Shown here: in pieces, positions 32,886 to 43,370 of the stretch
How the letters are laid out: each line of letters opens with the position of its first letter
How positions within the stretch are numbered: the stretch's first letter is position 1
Source of the DNA: Bacillota bacterium
GTDB taxonomy: Bacteria > Bacillota > Negativicutes > Sporomusales > CTSoil-080
Reading direction: 5' to 3'
Assembly: GCA_017889635.1 (NCBI GenBank)
Contig: JAGGAC010000011.1
Span: forward strand, 1 to 64,000
DNA length: 64,000 nucleotides
Program-made: the position numbers and the translations under genes
Notes under the pieces: model-generated
What the model was told of the DNA's origin: nothing
Database searches by the model: none
What the model saw: only the letters and a program-made list of their open reading frames with translations

Positions 32886-33995
32886 CTATTCCAGGAAATC
32901 CTTAAGTTTTTTGCTGCGAGTCGGATGTCTTAGTTTTCTTAGCGCTTTAGCCTCAATCTGGCGAATACGTTCACGAGTTACGCCAAAATGCTGCCCCACT
33001 TCCTCAAGTGTCCGGGCCCGACCGTCATCCAACCCGAAGCGAAGCCTGAGGACCTTTTCTTCCCTTGGCGTCAAAGTCTCCAATACCTCTTCAAGCTGTT
33101 CTTTTAAGAGCATAAAGGAAGCGGCTTCCGCCGGAGCCGGAGCATCCTGATCTTCAATAAAGTCACCCAGATGAGAATCTTCTTCCTCACCAATCGGCGT
33201 TTCTAATGACACAGGCTCTTGGGCAATCTTCATAATCTCGCGCACTCGTTCGATACTTACATCCATTTCTACGGCAATTTCCTCAGCGCTTGGCTCACGC
33301 CCAAGCTCTTGGAGAAGCTGCCGCGATACCCGGATAAGTTTGTTGATAGTCTCCACCATATGCACAGGAATACGGATAGTCCGAGCCTGGTCGGCAATAG
33401 CCCTGGTAATGGCCTGACGAATCCACCATGTAGCATAAGTGCTGAATTTATATCCTTTGTTATAATCGAACTTCTCCACTGCTTTAATCAGGCCCAAATT
33501 TCCTTCCTGAATCAAATCAAGGAAAAGCATACCTCGACCCACGTAACGTTTGGCAATACTTACAACTAACCGCAAATTGGCCTCCGCTAACCGCCGCTTA
33601 GCTTCCTCATCGCCCAATTCCATGCGTTTAGCCAGTACAATCTCTTCCTCCGCTGACAAAAGCGGCACCCGGCCGATTTCCTTTAAATACATGCGGACCG
33701 GATCATCAATATTTACACCTTCAGGAATAGATAAATCAATGTCGACTTCTTCCGGCGTAGTTTCAATTTCTGTAATGTCTGCATCATCGAGTGTTTCAAC
33801 ATCAGGAATCTCTTCAACTATCTCAATTCCTTTGTTGGTAAACACTTCGTACATATCGTCAATTTCATCCGGTGTCAACTCTTCATTTTGGAGGGTATCC
33901 ATAATTTCGGCATAAGTCAACATGCCGCCGCGCTTTTTCCCTTTATGCAGCAATTCGTTTACTTGTTCGGCAGGTATGTTCTTTTTTTCGGTCAT
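32886..33995 (-). CDS. rpoD: Primary sigma factor (sigma-A)
   Basis: The 369 residues have region 1.1, 1.2 ([17 protein letters not shown]), 2 ([39 protein letters not shown]...[13 protein letters not shown]), 3 and 4 ([18 protein letters not shown], then [19 protein letters not shown]). It directs RNA polymerase to housekeeping promoters. The tracked start is eight codons upstream; the ATG behind GAAGGAGGGG is preferred. It forms the classic operon with dnaG just upstream. Confidence 0.96.
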   Translation of the reverse strand: MTEKKNIPAEQVNELLHKGKKRGGMLTYAEIMDTLQNEELTPDEIDDMYEVFTNKGIEIVEEIPDVETLDDADITEIETTPEEVDIDLSIPEGVNIDDPVRMYLKEIGRVPLLSAEEEIVLAKRMELGDEEAKRRLAEANLRLVVSIAKRYVGRGMLFLDLIQEGNLGLIKAVEKFDYNKGYKFSTYATWWIRQAITRAIADQARTIRIPVHMVETINKLIRVSRQLLQELGREPSAEEIAVEMDVSIERVREIMKIAQEPVSLETPIGEEEDSHLGDFIEDQDAPAPAEAASFMLLKEQLEEVLETLTPREEKVLRLRFGLDDGRARTLEEVGQHFGVTRERIRQIEAKALRKLRHPTRSKKLKDFLE

Positions 33996-34048
33996 CTTAT
34001 TCCCCTCCTTCCCAGGCATCCCCAGATAAATTGGCGCTCATATTCAAT

Positions 34049-35773
34049 TCAAGAAAGGCGTAATTTACTAATTTCATCTTGTATTCGCTGACTTTCAGCT
34101 AATTCCTGCAGAAAGTTGCTATCCCCCATGCGTTCTAATTCGTGAGCCCGTAAACTATGTTCTTCAAGCAAAACCTTCAAGCGAGCCAACCTTATCGCTT
34201 TGATCAAGTCGTCAACCATCCGGGCAATGTCGCCAACCTCCAGATCCATAACCATAATATTTGATAATTCATTTGCAGCCTCTTCAGGCAATGTTAGCGT
34301 AAAAACATCCGGAATTAGACTTTTTCCCATATTATACGCATCTATGATCAATTTGATTATTATTCTACGCTGCCGCCCCTGTATATCATCATCACTAAGC
34401 TGGGCCTGAACGTAAGGAATAACCGAATTGTCCTCAAACATCAGACGGATAATCTGGCGCTCAGCCACTACTGTCCTTTGTCCAGGGCGTTGCGAGAGAC
34501 TGGAAATATTAATATTCTTCCCACCGTTTACATTTTTATCCTTTTTTTCCTGTGCAATATATTTTCGAATCTCAGCCCTTATCGCGCTTTCATCAATTGT
34601 AACCGCCACTTTACCGTCAAGGCCGGAATAATCCGAGCTTTCAATAGCACACCTGACCCGATACTCAAGCAGCCCCTGCGAAGTATCAAGCAAAGAGTTA
34701 AAAGCTTCTACTCCATGCCTTCGCACAAATTCATCAGGGTCTTTGCCATCAGGAATAGCTATCACCCTGACATTAAGCCCCAGCGACTTTACTGTCGATA
34801 ACGCTCTGACAGTAGCCTCCTGCCCGGCTGCATCACTGTCATAGGCAAAGTAAATCTCTGTAGCCCGTGACCGTACAAGTTTTCGGGCCTGATCAAGTGT
34901 AAACGCCGTTCCCAAGGAAGCAACCGCATTCATGATTCCATTGCTCTGAAGTGCAATCAGATCCATATAGCCTTCCACCACGACAGCTTTACCGGACTGA
35001 CGGATGAACTGGTTAGCCAAATCATATCCATAAAGAAGCTGACGCTTATTAAAAACCGGTGTTTCAGGTGTATTCAAGTATTTTGGCTGCGAAGCATCCA
35101 GTACCCTCCCGCCAAAACCAACAACCCGGCCATGGACATCAGCAATAGGAAACATAATTCGGCCCCGAAACCGATCATAAACCCCTTCACCAGACGAACG
35201 TTTTACCGCCAGTCCGGCTTTAACCAAAACATCCGGTTGCAAACCACGTGCGGTTAGTGCTGTCGACAACTTATCCCAAGCAGTAGGACTGTACCCTAAT
35301 TTAAAAGTTTCAATCGTCTGTGCCGTAATTCCCCGCGCAGCTAGATACTCCCTGGCGTCTTTGCCGTAACTGGTATTAACCAGACAGGAGTGAAAAAAAT
35401 CCCGTGCCGTTTCATTGGCATGGTACAAATTGGCCATTTCCCGTTCCATTTGCCTGTCACGAGCGGATTTTTCCTTTTCCGGCAACGGAATACCAAGTTT
35501 ATTTGCCAGTAGTTTCACAACCTCAGGAAAATCAAGGTTCTCTACTCGCATTAAAAAATTGAATACATTCCCGCCAGCCTGACATCCGAAGCAATAAAAA
35601 AAACCTTTATCAGGAGTCACAGAAAAAGACGGCGTCTTTTCATGATGGAACGGACAACACCCCCAATAATTCCTCCCACGCTTTTTTAGCGGCACATACT
35701 CGGAGATGATATTGACGATATCGCTCGCGGCGCGCAACTTTTCGATAAACCCATCATAAACTGAGTCTCTCAT
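34049..35773 (-). CDS. dnaG: DNA primase
   Basis: The 574 residues start with a CHC2 zinc finger (CCPFHHEKTPSFSV...FYCFGCQAGG), then the catalytic core with the Toprim region VVEGYMDLIAL and AYDSDAAGQEA, and a C-terminal helicase-interacting domain. The enzyme makes primers for replication. ATG at 35773 has a GAGGTGGTG site; the tracked start is further upstream. rpoD follows after 53 bp. Confidence 0.95.
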   Translation of the reverse strand: MRDSVYDGFIEKLRAASDIVNIISEYVPLKKRGRNYWGCCPFHHEKTPSFSVTPDKGFFYCFGCQAGGNVFNFLMRVENLDFPEVVKLLANKLGIPLPEKEKSARDRQMEREMANLYHANETARDFFHSCLVNTSYGKDAREYLAARGITAQTIETFKLGYSPTAWDKLSTALTARGLQPDVLVKAGLAVKRSSGEGVYDRFRGRIMFPIADVHGRVVGFGGRVLDASQPKYLNTPETPVFNKRQLLYGYDLANQFIRQSGKAVVVEGYMDLIALQSNGIMNAVASLGTAFTLDQARKLVRSRATEIYFAYDSDAAGQEATVRALSTVKSLGLNVRVIAIPDGKDPDEFVRRHGVEAFNSLLDTSQGLLEYRVRCAIESSDYSGLDGKVAVTIDESAIRAEIRKYIAQEKKDKNVNGGKNINISSLSQRPGQRTVVAERQIIRLMFEDNSVIPYVQAQLSDDDIQGRQRRIIIKLIIDAYNMGKSLIPDVFTLTLPEEAANELSNIMVMDLEVGDIARMVDDLIKAIRLARLKVLLEEHSLRAHELERMGDSNFLQELAESQRIQDEISKLRLS

Positions 35774-35800
35774 TTCACCACCTCTTACGCGCTCAACCAA

Positions 35801-36081
35801 TTTTGATTTTTTTTGGCATTATTATACAAAATCGGAATAACTTAGCATCAAAATCGAACTTTATGATTATTCTGCAGCCTCTCCAGTTATCCTTCCCGCC
35901 GGCTAAAAAAATTTGCCGCTAACAGCATTCCTTGTTAATTAATAATATTCAAGACAAAGATTCGAAATCCTCTTTTTCCTCTTGACAAAGTCCGTTTATT
36001 TTGATAGAAGCTTACAAAATTCCCTGTGGTCTAATCCCAACCGACATTTATCGTCCAAAGGCCTCATACGGACGAAATATT
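35801..36081. other. Intergenic stretch without recognised gene
   Basis: About 280 bp of AT-rich DNA between dnaG and dgt. I see no ORF with a ribosome site. A TTGACA at about 35983 on the plus strand has only a weak -10 17 bp away. Confidence 0.5.
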
Positions 36082-37080
36082 CTACCTGGTTATTATGCCA
36101 CTAGGAGGCACAAATAGATTCTTGAATAAATATATGGCATACAGGTCGGTAAGTCCGGCAATATAGTCGACAATAGTTGTCCTCATGTCCCACTGGTTTT
36201 CCCGATCAATAAATTCTCGTGGCAAAGCTTCAGGGTGATCAATATAATACTCATATAACTTATGGATAACATACTTCGCTTTCCGGCGTTCATCGTCCAG
36301 CTTTGTAGATTTGTATACGCTTGCAAACATAAATTGGCGAAACTCATCCATCGCCTGCTGAACCGGCGGCGATAACTGAACCACACCGGCCCTGGCTGAT
36401 ACTTCAATCATATCAGCAACCATCACGGTAATCATATCCGAGGGTTTAGACCCTAGGACTTTGGCTATATTTCCTGGTAAATCAGAGCTGCTCAGGAGGC
36501 CGGCCCGGATACCGTCGTCGTAATCATGACAAAGATACGCGATCCGGTCGCCAATCCGCACAATATTCCCCTCTAAGGTTTCCGGGGTATTGGGTCCGGT
36601 ATGATTGACAATGCCATCTTTCACTGCCTGCGTCAGATTAAGCCCCTGGCCGCTCTTTTCCAGGTATGTTACCACTCTTAGGCTTTGCTCATTATGAGCG
36701 AAATGTCCTAAAATCTCCCCCAAAGCCTCTTCACCGGCATGGCCAAACGGAGTATGTCCCACGTCATGTCCAAGGGCAATAGCTTCAACTAAATCCTCAT
36801 TAAGCATTAACCCCCGTGCGATAGTCCGTGAAATCTGAGCCGTCTCCAAACTATGCGTCATTCGGGTACGATAATGGTCACCAGGCGAAATATATACCTG
36901 TGTTTTGTGTTTAAGTCGCCGGAAAGCTTTACAGTGAATAATACGATCCCGGTCACGCTGATAAGCAGTACGAAACTCGCATTCTTTTTCCACCAAATCC
37001 CGTTTTGCATCACGGCTTTTTGCCGCCAAAGGCGACAGTATTTTGAGCTCCAACTCTTCAATACGTTCACGGATATTCAA
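36082..37080 (-). CDS. dgt: dGTPase-like HD phosphohydrolase
   Basis: The 332 residues match the dGTP triphosphohydrolase-like family: YRDRIIHCKAFRRLKHKTQV, MTHSLETAQISRTIARGL (first His), ALGHDVGHTPFGHAGE (HD), and NEQSLRV. Such enzymes degrade dNTPs; the specific substrate in this subgroup is not certain. TTG at 37080 is chosen as start because the AAAGGAGG site precedes it, inside the tracked N-terminal extension. Confidence 0.88.
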   Translation of the reverse strand: MNIRERIEELELKILSPLAAKSRDAKRDLVEKECEFRTAYQRDRDRIIHCKAFRRLKHKTQVYISPGDHYRTRMTHSLETAQISRTIARGLMLNEDLVEAIALGHDVGHTPFGHAGEEALGEILGHFAHNEQSLRVVTYLEKSGQGLNLTQAVKDGIVNHTGPNTPETLEGNIVRIGDRIAYLCHDYDDGIRAGLLSSSDLPGNIAKVLGSKPSDMITVMVADMIEVSARAGVVQLSPPVQQAMDEFRQFMFASVYKSTKLDDERRKAKYVIHKLYEYYIDHPEALPREFIDRENQWDMRTTIVDYIAGLTDLYAIYLFKNLFVPPSGIITR

Positions 37081-37187
37081 AATAACAGCCTCCTTTTTAC
37101 CCACTTCACCCATCCATATATTTACACATGTAAAATTATCATTAAATTTGCTATAATTATGCTAGAAGTTGAAAGGCGGGATAGCTA

Positions 37188-37667
37188 ATGAAATCTAAGA
37201 CTATTGTAATTGTGTTACTTCTTTTTTTATGCTTGACAGGGACAGTTTGGGCTGGCCCCAAACCGATCATCCAGTCCGACACCAAATATTTTGACATAAA
37301 TACCGGTCTATATGTGCTTAAAGGAAATGTCTACCTGCAAGTAAAAAACAGAATTATAACCGCCGATCAAGCTCGTGTAAGCGTCGGTTCCCTTGAAGTT
37401 TGGGGTTCAGGCAATGTAACAGTAACCCAGGATGACATCCGCTTCACCGGCGATAGTGTTTATGTCTATGGCGCGGAAAATCGCGCTACAGTCAATGGCG
37501 GAGTAAGTTTCAGCCGCACCGGCCTCAATATTACCGCCGATACAGCCGATTTCAACTGGCGGAGCAAGATTGGCACATTCAGCGGCAATGTTACTGTAAC
37601 TCAGGACGGCAACACCTGGACAACCGATTACCTCAGTTACAACGTCGAAACCAATAGTATTCTATAA
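37188..37667 (+). CDS. OstA/LptA-like periplasmic protein
   Basis: The 159 residues have a signal peptide (about 1-22) and a series of beta repeats of the OstA/LptA type: SDTKYFDINTGLYVLKGNVYL, ITADQARVSV, GNVTVTQDDIRFTGDSVYV, then TADTADFNWRSKIGTFSGNVT. LptA proteins bridge the periplasm in lipopolysaccharide transport, so the gene marks the organism as a diderm. It is isolated from other lpt genes and ends seven bases from the ppsR stop. Confidence 0.85.
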   Translation: MKSKTIVIVLLLFLCLTGTVWAGPKPIIQSDTKYFDINTGLYVLKGNVYLQVKNRIITADQARVSVGSLEVWGSGNVTVTQDDIRFTGDSVYVYGAENRATVNGGVSFSRTGLNITADTADFNWRSKIGTFSGNVTVTQDGNTWTTDYLSYNVETNSIL

Positions 37668-37674
37668 AACCCAA

Positions 37675-38496
37675 TTATCTACGCTGCTGATTTTTCCGCA
37701 CAATTTCCAAAATTTTATTAGCGGTTTCCTCAATGGCTTTATTAGATACGTCAATCACCGGGCAACGCAGTTTTTGCATTATGCTTCTGGCATACTCAAG
37801 TTCCTCTTCAATCCGCGCGATATTGGCATAGTTGGCATCAGAAGCCAGCCCCATTGCTTTCAACCGCTCAGTACGAATCTGATTTAATTTAGCGGTATTT
37901 ATTATCAGCCCCACAACATGCGTGGTCGGTATTTCGAATAATTCCCGCGGCGGTGCAACCTCCGGCACCAACGGCACGTTAGCAATCTTCACCTTTTTGT
38001 GAGCCAAATACATACTCAACGGTGTCTTAGATGTACGTGATACTCCCACAAGAACAATATCGGCATTTTTAAGCCCCCAGGGATTTTTGCCATCATCATA
38101 CTTAACAGCAAATTCTACCGCCTCAACCCGCCGGAAATAGTCCTGATCCAGTTGGTGTACAAGACCGGGCTTGAGTTTAGGGGACAGTTTGGTAATCTTT
38201 TGAACCGCCTGAATCATCGGCCCCATAATGTCAACAGTTGGAACATTGCTACTTTCAGCTAATTCCTTAAACGCATCTCTAAGTTCAGGAGATACCAGCG
38301 TGTGGCAAATTACGCTGGGCTGTTTTGACGCCATTTCCAGCGTCTCCGCAATTTGTTCGACCGAACTAATATAGGAATAGCGAATAATCTCAAATTCGCC
38401 GGAATTAAACTGGCTGGCCGTAGCGCGGGCCACCATTTCCGCCGTTTCGCCAATAGAATCCGATAAAGCGTAAATAATTGGTGTTGTAGAAATAAT
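37675..38496 (-). CDS. ppsR: PPDK/PEP synthase regulatory kinase-phosphorylase
   Basis: The protein belongs to the DUF299 (YqfL/PpsR) family: PIIYALSDSIGETAEMVARA at the start, ADIVLVGVSRTSKTPLSMYL with the P-loop-like motif, and ANVPLVPE. It phosphorylates and dephosphorylates pyruvate phosphate dikinase or PEP synthase to regulate pyruvate-PEP interconversion. No ATG, GTG or TTG has a ribosome site near the family start. A GGGAGG motif lies 5 bases before ATT at 38496, so a rare ATT start is proposed. The tracked ATG (38568) would add 24 unconserved residues. Confidence 0.85.
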   Translation of the reverse strand: MISTTPIIYALSDSIGETAEMVARATASQFNSGEFEIIRYSYISSVEQIAETLEMASKQPSVICHTLVSPELRDAFKELAESSNVPTVDIMGPMIQAVQKITKLSPKLKPGLVHQLDQDYFRRVEAVEFAVKYDDGKNPWGLKNADIVLVGVSRTSKTPLSMYLAHKKVKIANVPLVPEVAPPRELFEIPTTHVVGLIINTAKLNQIRTERLKAMGLASDANYANIARIEEELEYARSIMQKLRCPVIDVSNKAIEETANKILEIVRKNQQRR

Positions 38497-38632
38497 AACT
38501 ACCTCCCTCAATTTTATCAAATGGTTTACTATCTTTTTGACACAGCGAACTGATAATCCTGCAACCAAAAGTGTCGCAATATGTCCTTAGAATTCCACCA
38601 ATCAAACTGAATATGAACTTCAATCAAAAAAC

Positions 38633-38664
38633 AACCCCTGAAGACAGAAGTTTCTTCAGGGGTT
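38633..38664 (-). terminator. glyS terminator
   Basis: AACCCCTGAAGA and TCTTCAGGGGTT pair around eight bases. On the minus strand this follows the stop codon of glyS, though the T-run is short. Confidence 0.75.
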
Positions 38665-38672
38665 AAACTTTT

Positions 38673-40733
38673 TTAGGCCACAATTTTTGTTAAATCAGCC
38701 AAGTCTGATGAAAGTCCGGCGATGGCTTTTAAAAGTGCCAGACGGTTGTTTCGTACCGGCATGTCATCCACCATTACCATTACCTGGCCAAAGAAGTCGT
38801 CAATCGGCACAGTCATAGCGGCCAGAACATTGAGCACGCCGCTATAATCCTTAGCCTTGGTCATGGCCTTAGTCTTGCGCAATGCGTCAACATACGCCTG
38901 ATATAAATTCTTTTCGGCATCTGTAGTAAACCGTTCCGGCTCGATTCCCACATTAGACGCGTTTTTAGCCAAGTTAGCAACCCGCGTGAGCCCTTGAATA
39001 ATGCGCACCAGAGACTCAGTCCCGGTCTCCGCCGAGAGAGCCTTGGCTTTGAGCCAAGTATCAAATATATCATCATCGCCAACTGCAAGCACAGCATCAA
39101 TCATGTCATAGCGCATTCCTTCATCTGTAAGAACATTTTTTAGCCGCAACCGGAAAAAATCCATCAAATCACTGACCAGCTTCTCCCGCCGGTCAGACTC
39201 AGTAATAGCCAGTAAATCCATTGCCTTTTTCGCGATTTGACTAAGCGAGATATGAAACTGGGCATTAATCAAAATATTGACGATCCCCAGCGCCTGCCGC
39301 CGCAGTGCGAAAGGGTCCTGGGAGCCTGTCGGGATAAGTCCGCGACTGAATGTAGCCACAATATTATCCAGTTTATCGGCCAAACTTACTACCCGGCCCG
39401 CCGGTGTCTCAGGCAACACATCTCCAGCAAACCGCGGCAAGTAGTGTTCAAAAATCGCTTGCGCCACCGCAGGATTTTCTCCATTCAAAAGAGCGTACTC
39501 TCGCCCCATTACCCCTTGCAATTCTGTGAACTCACAAACCATGCCGGTCACCAGATCAGCCTTTGACAGATGGGCACTTCGTTCAACTACCGGCAGTTCA
39601 GCTTTATCGATCCCGGCCTCCTCGGCAATAAATGCCGCCAGCTGCTCCACCCGCATAACCTTGTCAAACATTGTCCCTAGGCCTTCCTGATATACAATGG
39701 TTTTGAGTTTTTCCACCCGTTCAGCCAGCGGAACTTTTTTATCCTCTTCAAAGAAGAATCTAGCGTCAGCTAATCTCGCTCTCAGCACCCGCTCGTTGCC
39801 GCGCCGCACAATATCAATACAATCTTGGCCTCCGTTACGAACAGTGATAAATACCGGCAATAGTTTGCCGTTTTCGCCAAACACAGGAAAATACCGCTGA
39901 TGCTCACGCATCGGAGTAATAATCGTTTCCGACGGAAGAGCAAGATATTTTTCATCAAACTTGCCGCATAGCGCTGTAGGATACTCAACCAAATACAATA
40001 CTTCCTCCAGCAAGTCTTCATCAATAACTGCCTTGCCACCCTGCTGTACCGCAAGTTTTTCTACCTGCTCACGAATGACCCGGCGTCTTAGCTCCTGATC
40101 TACCATTACATGGTTTTCAACCATTTTGACAAAGTATTCCTCTACCGATTCCACCGTTATCTGACCCTTGCTTAGAAACCGGTGACCATAACTGGTCCTG
40201 CCGGCAGCAACCCTGCAAAGCTCAAACGGCACAACTGCATCGCCAAAAAGCGCGAGTAACCAGCGGAGAGGGCGGACAAACCTCATATCAAGGTTGCCCC
40301 AGCGCATACTTTTAGGAAATGCAAGGGACGTTACTATCTCCGGCAATAATTCCGGCAATAGTTCTTTAACTTCTTGCCCTGTCTTGTGCACCATAGCATA
40401 AACATAGCCATCTTTGGTCACTAATTGGCTGACATCAACCCCCTGACCACGGGCGAAGCCTTGAGCAGCCTTGGTTGGAGCCCCCTTATCATCAAAGGCA
40501 ATTTTTAGTGACGGTCCCTTGTTCTCACTCTTCTGGTCAGCCTGTTTTTCGGCCACACCGCTTACCAAAAGCGTCAGCCGCCGCGGGGTACCGTAAGTCT
40601 TAATTTCATTATATTCAATTCGCCGCTCGCCAAGTTTTGCTGCAGCAATCTCTTTTAAATCCTTAAGCGCCCCAGGCATAAACTTGGCTGGCATTTCCTC
40701 TGTACCAATTTCCAGCAATAAATCCTTAGCCAT
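38673..40733 (-). CDS. glyS: Glycyl-tRNA synthetase beta subunit
   Basis: The 686 residues are of normal length for Gly[20 protein letters not shown] at the N-terminus, [41 protein letters not shown] and a C-terminal anticodon-binding domain ([18 protein letters not shown]). With GlyQ it charges tRNA-Gly. The start overlaps the end of glyQ by eight bases, so the two are translated together under the T-box. Confidence 0.96.
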   Translation of the reverse strand: MAKDLLLEIGTEEMPAKFMPGALKDLKEIAAAKLGERRIEYNEIKTYGTPRRLTLLVSGVAEKQADQKSENKGPSLKIAFDDKGAPTKAAQGFARGQGVDVSQLVTKDGYVYAMVHKTGQEVKELLPELLPEIVTSLAFPKSMRWGNLDMRFVRPLRWLLALFGDAVVPFELCRVAAGRTSYGHRFLSKGQITVESVEEYFVKMVENHVMVDQELRRRVIREQVEKLAVQQGGKAVIDEDLLEEVLYLVEYPTALCGKFDEKYLALPSETIITPMREHQRYFPVFGENGKLLPVFITVRNGGQDCIDIVRRGNERVLRARLADARFFFEEDKKVPLAERVEKLKTIVYQEGLGTMFDKVMRVEQLAAFIAEEAGIDKAELPVVERSAHLSKADLVTGMVCEFTELQGVMGREYALLNGENPAVAQAIFEHYLPRFAGDVLPETPAGRVVSLADKLDNIVATFSRGLIPTGSQDPFALRRQALGIVNILINAQFHISLSQIAKKAMDLLAITESDRREKLVSDLMDFFRLRLKNVLTDEGMRYDMIDAVLAVGDDDIFDTWLKAKALSAETGTESLVRIIQGLTRVANLAKNASNVGIEPERFTTDAEKNLYQAYVDALRKTKAMTKAKDYSGVLNVLAAMTVPIDDFFGQVMVMVDDMPVRNNRLALLKAIAGLSSDLADLTKIVA

Positions 40734-41610
40734 TCGCGTTTTCTCCTTTCAGCAGCGGGTAACCCAGTTTCTCACGTTGCTCCAGATAGCCTTGAGCACA
40801 TAACCGGGCTAAGTTGCGAACCCTTCCAATAAACGCGGTCCGTTCACTGACACTTATTGCACCACGGGCGTCCAGCAAATTAAAAGCATGCGAACATTTC
40901 AGCACATAGTCATATGCCGGAAGGACAAACCCCAGCTCAACTACCCTGACAGCTTCTTTCTCATACATGTCAAACAAATTAAACAATAGGTTAGTATCAG
41001 CAATTTCGAAGTTATAGTGGGACTGCTCCACTTCATTGCGATGAAAAACATCGCCATAGGTAATGCCTGCTACCCACTCAATGTCATATACGTTTTCGAT
41101 CTCCTGAATATACATTGCCAGCCGTTCCAGCCCATATGTAATTTCTACTGCCACAGGCTTTACATCCACGCTGCCAACCTGCTGAAAATAGGTGAATTGG
41201 GTGATTTCCATCCCATCCAGCCATACTTCCCAACCCAAGCCCCAAGCTCCAAGCGTCGGCGACTCCCAGTTATCCTCAACAAAACGGATATCATGCTTTC
41301 CGGGATCAATCCCCAGCCGGGCAAGGCTTTCGAGGTAAAGCTCCTGAATATTAGCTGGCGATGGTTTCATAATCACCTGGTATTGATGATGTTGAAACAA
41401 GCGGTTAGGATTGTCCCCATACCTACCGTCGGCTGGACGACGTGATGGTTCGACATAAGCCACATTCCACGGTTCCGGCCCAAGCGCCCGCAGAAAAGTA
41501 GCTGGATTCATAGTTCCTGCTCCCTTTTCCACATCATATGGCTGCTGAATAATGCATTTCTGCCCAGCCCAAAATGTTTGCAATGATAAAATTATTTCTT
41601 GAAAAGTCAT
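40726..41610 (-). CDS. glyQ: Glycyl-tRNA synthetase alpha subunit
   Basis: The 294 residues are typical Gly[56 protein letters not shown], and [19 protein letters not shown]. It forms the catalytic part of the bacterial alpha2beta2 glycyl-tRNA synthetase. A T-box leader lies upstream. Confidence 0.96.
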   Translation of the reverse strand: MTFQEIILSLQTFWAGQKCIIQQPYDVEKGAGTMNPATFLRALGPEPWNVAYVEPSRRPADGRYGDNPNRLFQHHQYQVIMKPSPANIQELYLESLARLGIDPGKHDIRFVEDNWESPTLGAWGLGWEVWLDGMEITQFTYFQQVGSVDVKPVAVEITYGLERLAMYIQEIENVYDIEWVAGITYGDVFHRNEVEQSHYNFEIADTNLLFNLFDMYEKEAVRVVELGFVLPAYDYVLKCSHAFNLLDARGAISVSERTAFIGRVRNLARLCAQGYLEQREKLGYPLLKGENANG

Positions 41611-41644
41611 ACCCGATTATCGCCTCCTGATAATTATTAAGACA

Positions 41645-41890
41645 CAAAAAACTCCCGTCCCAGTAACACAAAGTTACCAGGGACGAGAGTCAATTAACTC
41701 CCGCGGTTCCACCCTGTTTGACCGCAAGCGGTCCGCCTTTATTTTAATTGCGAGGTTTACTTTCCAAATAGGATTTCCTCTCGCAGCTCAAAAATGCCTT
41801 CACCGCTTTACCGGGCTTGCACCTTCCCCGATTCGCTGCATCTGCGGCTACTAAGTTTCATCATCGCCAAATATTGAGAATACTATATCA
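41645..41890 (-). promoter_or_regulatory. Glycine T-box leader of glyQS
   Basis: Minus-strand features: the T-box sequence AGGGTGGAACCGCGGG (41700-41715), a following terminator hairpin CTCTCGTCCC/GGGACGGGAG with T6, and a Stem I region upstream with AGTGAAGGCA-like sequence (GGTGAAGGCATTT), where GGC is a likely glycine specifier. Uncharged tRNA-Gly should bind and allow read-through. The 5' end is approximate. Confidence 0.9.
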
Positions 41891-41949
41891 CACCAGCATA
41901 GACAAAATCAAGTATGGCTTGCGACATATTAAATAAAGACAAACGAGCA

Positions 41950-42396
41950 CTACAGGCCGTAGTGCTCTGTATCCTTTTTCTCTGTTAAAAGCGCTTCATC
42001 CTGCTCCACATCTTCTGTCTCAGCCTCGCCGCGTACCACCTCAATAGTGCAACGTTTAAATACCGCCACCAGAACTCCCAGCGCCGCTATTTGGGGCAAA
42101 ACCATGGCTCCAATAGCGCCAAGAGTAACCGGAATTTCGACAAGTACTTTCCCCTCATGCTTGACCCGGATTTTAGTGACATTGCCTTCACGGATAAGCT
42201 CTTTGACTTTATCCATAACTTCACCGGATTTTACCGAAAACTCTTCCGTCCAACTGCTCTTTTGGTCACTTTCCAACTCTATCAAAGCTTCAACAACATC
42301 ACCACGTGTTTTAGTCAGTACCTCTCTCGCTTCCCGGTAAGAAATCCCGGTACGCTCTCGTATAATATCGATTTTTTCCAAAGTGATTTCTTCCAT
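41950..42396 (-). CDS. DUF4342 protein with UBA-like N-terminus
   Basis: The 148 residues have an N-terminal UBA/TS-N-like helix bundle (ISYREAREVLTKTRGDVVEALIELE), a central domain with KVKELIREGNVTKIRVKHEGKVL, one membrane helix (about 90-112) and an acidic tail. The family is common in Firmicutes and its role is unknown. It lies between glyQ and recO on the same strand. Confidence 0.8.
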   Translation of the reverse strand: MEEITLEKIDIIRERTGISYREAREVLTKTRGDVVEALIELESDQKSSWTEEFSVKSGEVMDKVKELIREGNVTKIRVKHEGKVLVEIPVTLGAIGAMVLPQIAALGVLVAVFKRCTIEVVRGEAETEDVEQDEALLTEKKDTEHYGL

Positions 42397-42459
42397 TTCG
42401 TTTACCTCCCTCTGCCGGCGGTTTTTACTATTTTCTCCACCCGGCCTCTTTTTATCCGT

Positions 42460-43191
42460 CTAGGTAACGGCAGCAATAAACGACATTGACTTTAGCGGTT
42501 TATCTAAACAATAAGTAATAAATTGAGCTAATATTTTTTCGGTCTCAATTAACACCGCCCCGGTCACCGAAAAACCTCCCGGCGACTGCCAGTCTAATTG
42601 AAGCAGGCGTTCAAAAAAAGCAGCAACCTCCTCGGAAAACTCGGTGAGTCCCGGCCTAGCACACTTACTGCAGACAGTACCGCCGGTCGCTGCATCAAAA
42701 AAAGCCGGATAAGTTAACGGTTCACCGCAGCAAACGCATATTCCCCGTTCCGGGTTAAAACCGGCCAAAGCTAAGAGCTGCAGAGCCGAGGCCAACGCGG
42801 TAATCCTGGGATTACGCACTTTCATAATCTCAAACGAAGCCAGCAATAAATCAAAGACCGCTGGCTCGGCCTCTCGTTCCGGCCATAATTCAACTACAAG
42901 CTCCGCCAAAAAATTGGCATAAGCCAGCATCGAAAGATCTTCCCGAATAGCCCGAAAAGAATTGATAATATCACATTGTTTTATCGATTCATAACCTTTC
43001 CCCGGAAGTAATGATAACTCGGCATGAACAAACGGCTGCACCGTTCCGGCCAGTTGACTTTTCGGACGCCTGGCGCCATAGCCGACAGCAAAAATTTTAC
43101 CAAAGTCCCGCGAAAATAGAGTAACCATCCTAGCAGTATCGTCCCAATCACGCACCGCCAAGAGGATGGCTTCTGTCCTGTATTGGCCCAT
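42460..43191 (-). CDS. recO: DNA repair protein RecO
   Basis: The 243 residues start MGQYRTEAILLAVRDWDDTARMVTLFSRDFGKI, the OB-fold of RecO, and contain a helical C-terminal part with zinc ligands CVCCGEPL and CSKC. RecO helps RecR load RecA on SSB-coated DNA. It is downstream of the YqzL ORF, as in many Firmicutes. Confidence 0.93.
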   Translation of the reverse strand: MGQYRTEAILLAVRDWDDTARMVTLFSRDFGKIFAVGYGARRPKSQLAGTVQPFVHAELSLLPGKGYESIKQCDIINSFRAIREDLSMLAYANFLAELVVELWPEREAEPAVFDLLLASFEIMKVRNPRITALASALQLLALAGFNPERGICVCCGEPLTYPAFFDAATGGTVCSKCARPGLTEFSEEVAAFFERLLQLDWQSPGGFSVTGAVLIETEKILAQFITYCLDKPLKSMSFIAAVT

Positions 43192-43202
43192 TTTAGTTCA
43201 CG

Positions 43203-43328
43203 CTACTTCCCACTTCGACCCTTGGTTTCATAAACCGAATAACATTCCTGACACTGTCGGTACAGAAGATAAGCGGTGACCTCCCCTGTATTGGTAAAAA
43301 CATCCCACATCAAATCCTGTATCAACAT
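43203..43328 (-). CDS. YqzL family small protein
   Basis: An untracked 41-codon ORF reading MLIQDLMWDVFTNTGEVTAY then LLYRQCQEC. W-x2-F-x2-TG-x3-AYLLYR is the hallmark of YqzL, a small protein of unknown role that usually precedes recO. GGGAGGAAGAC lies eight bases upstream, and recO starts 11 bp downstream. Confidence 0.85.
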   Translation of the reverse strand: MLIQDLMWDVFTNTGEVTAYLLYRQCQECYSVYETKGRSGK

Positions 43329-43370
43329 TTGTCTTCCTCCCTTTTCAAACGATATTAGGCAAACGAACCC

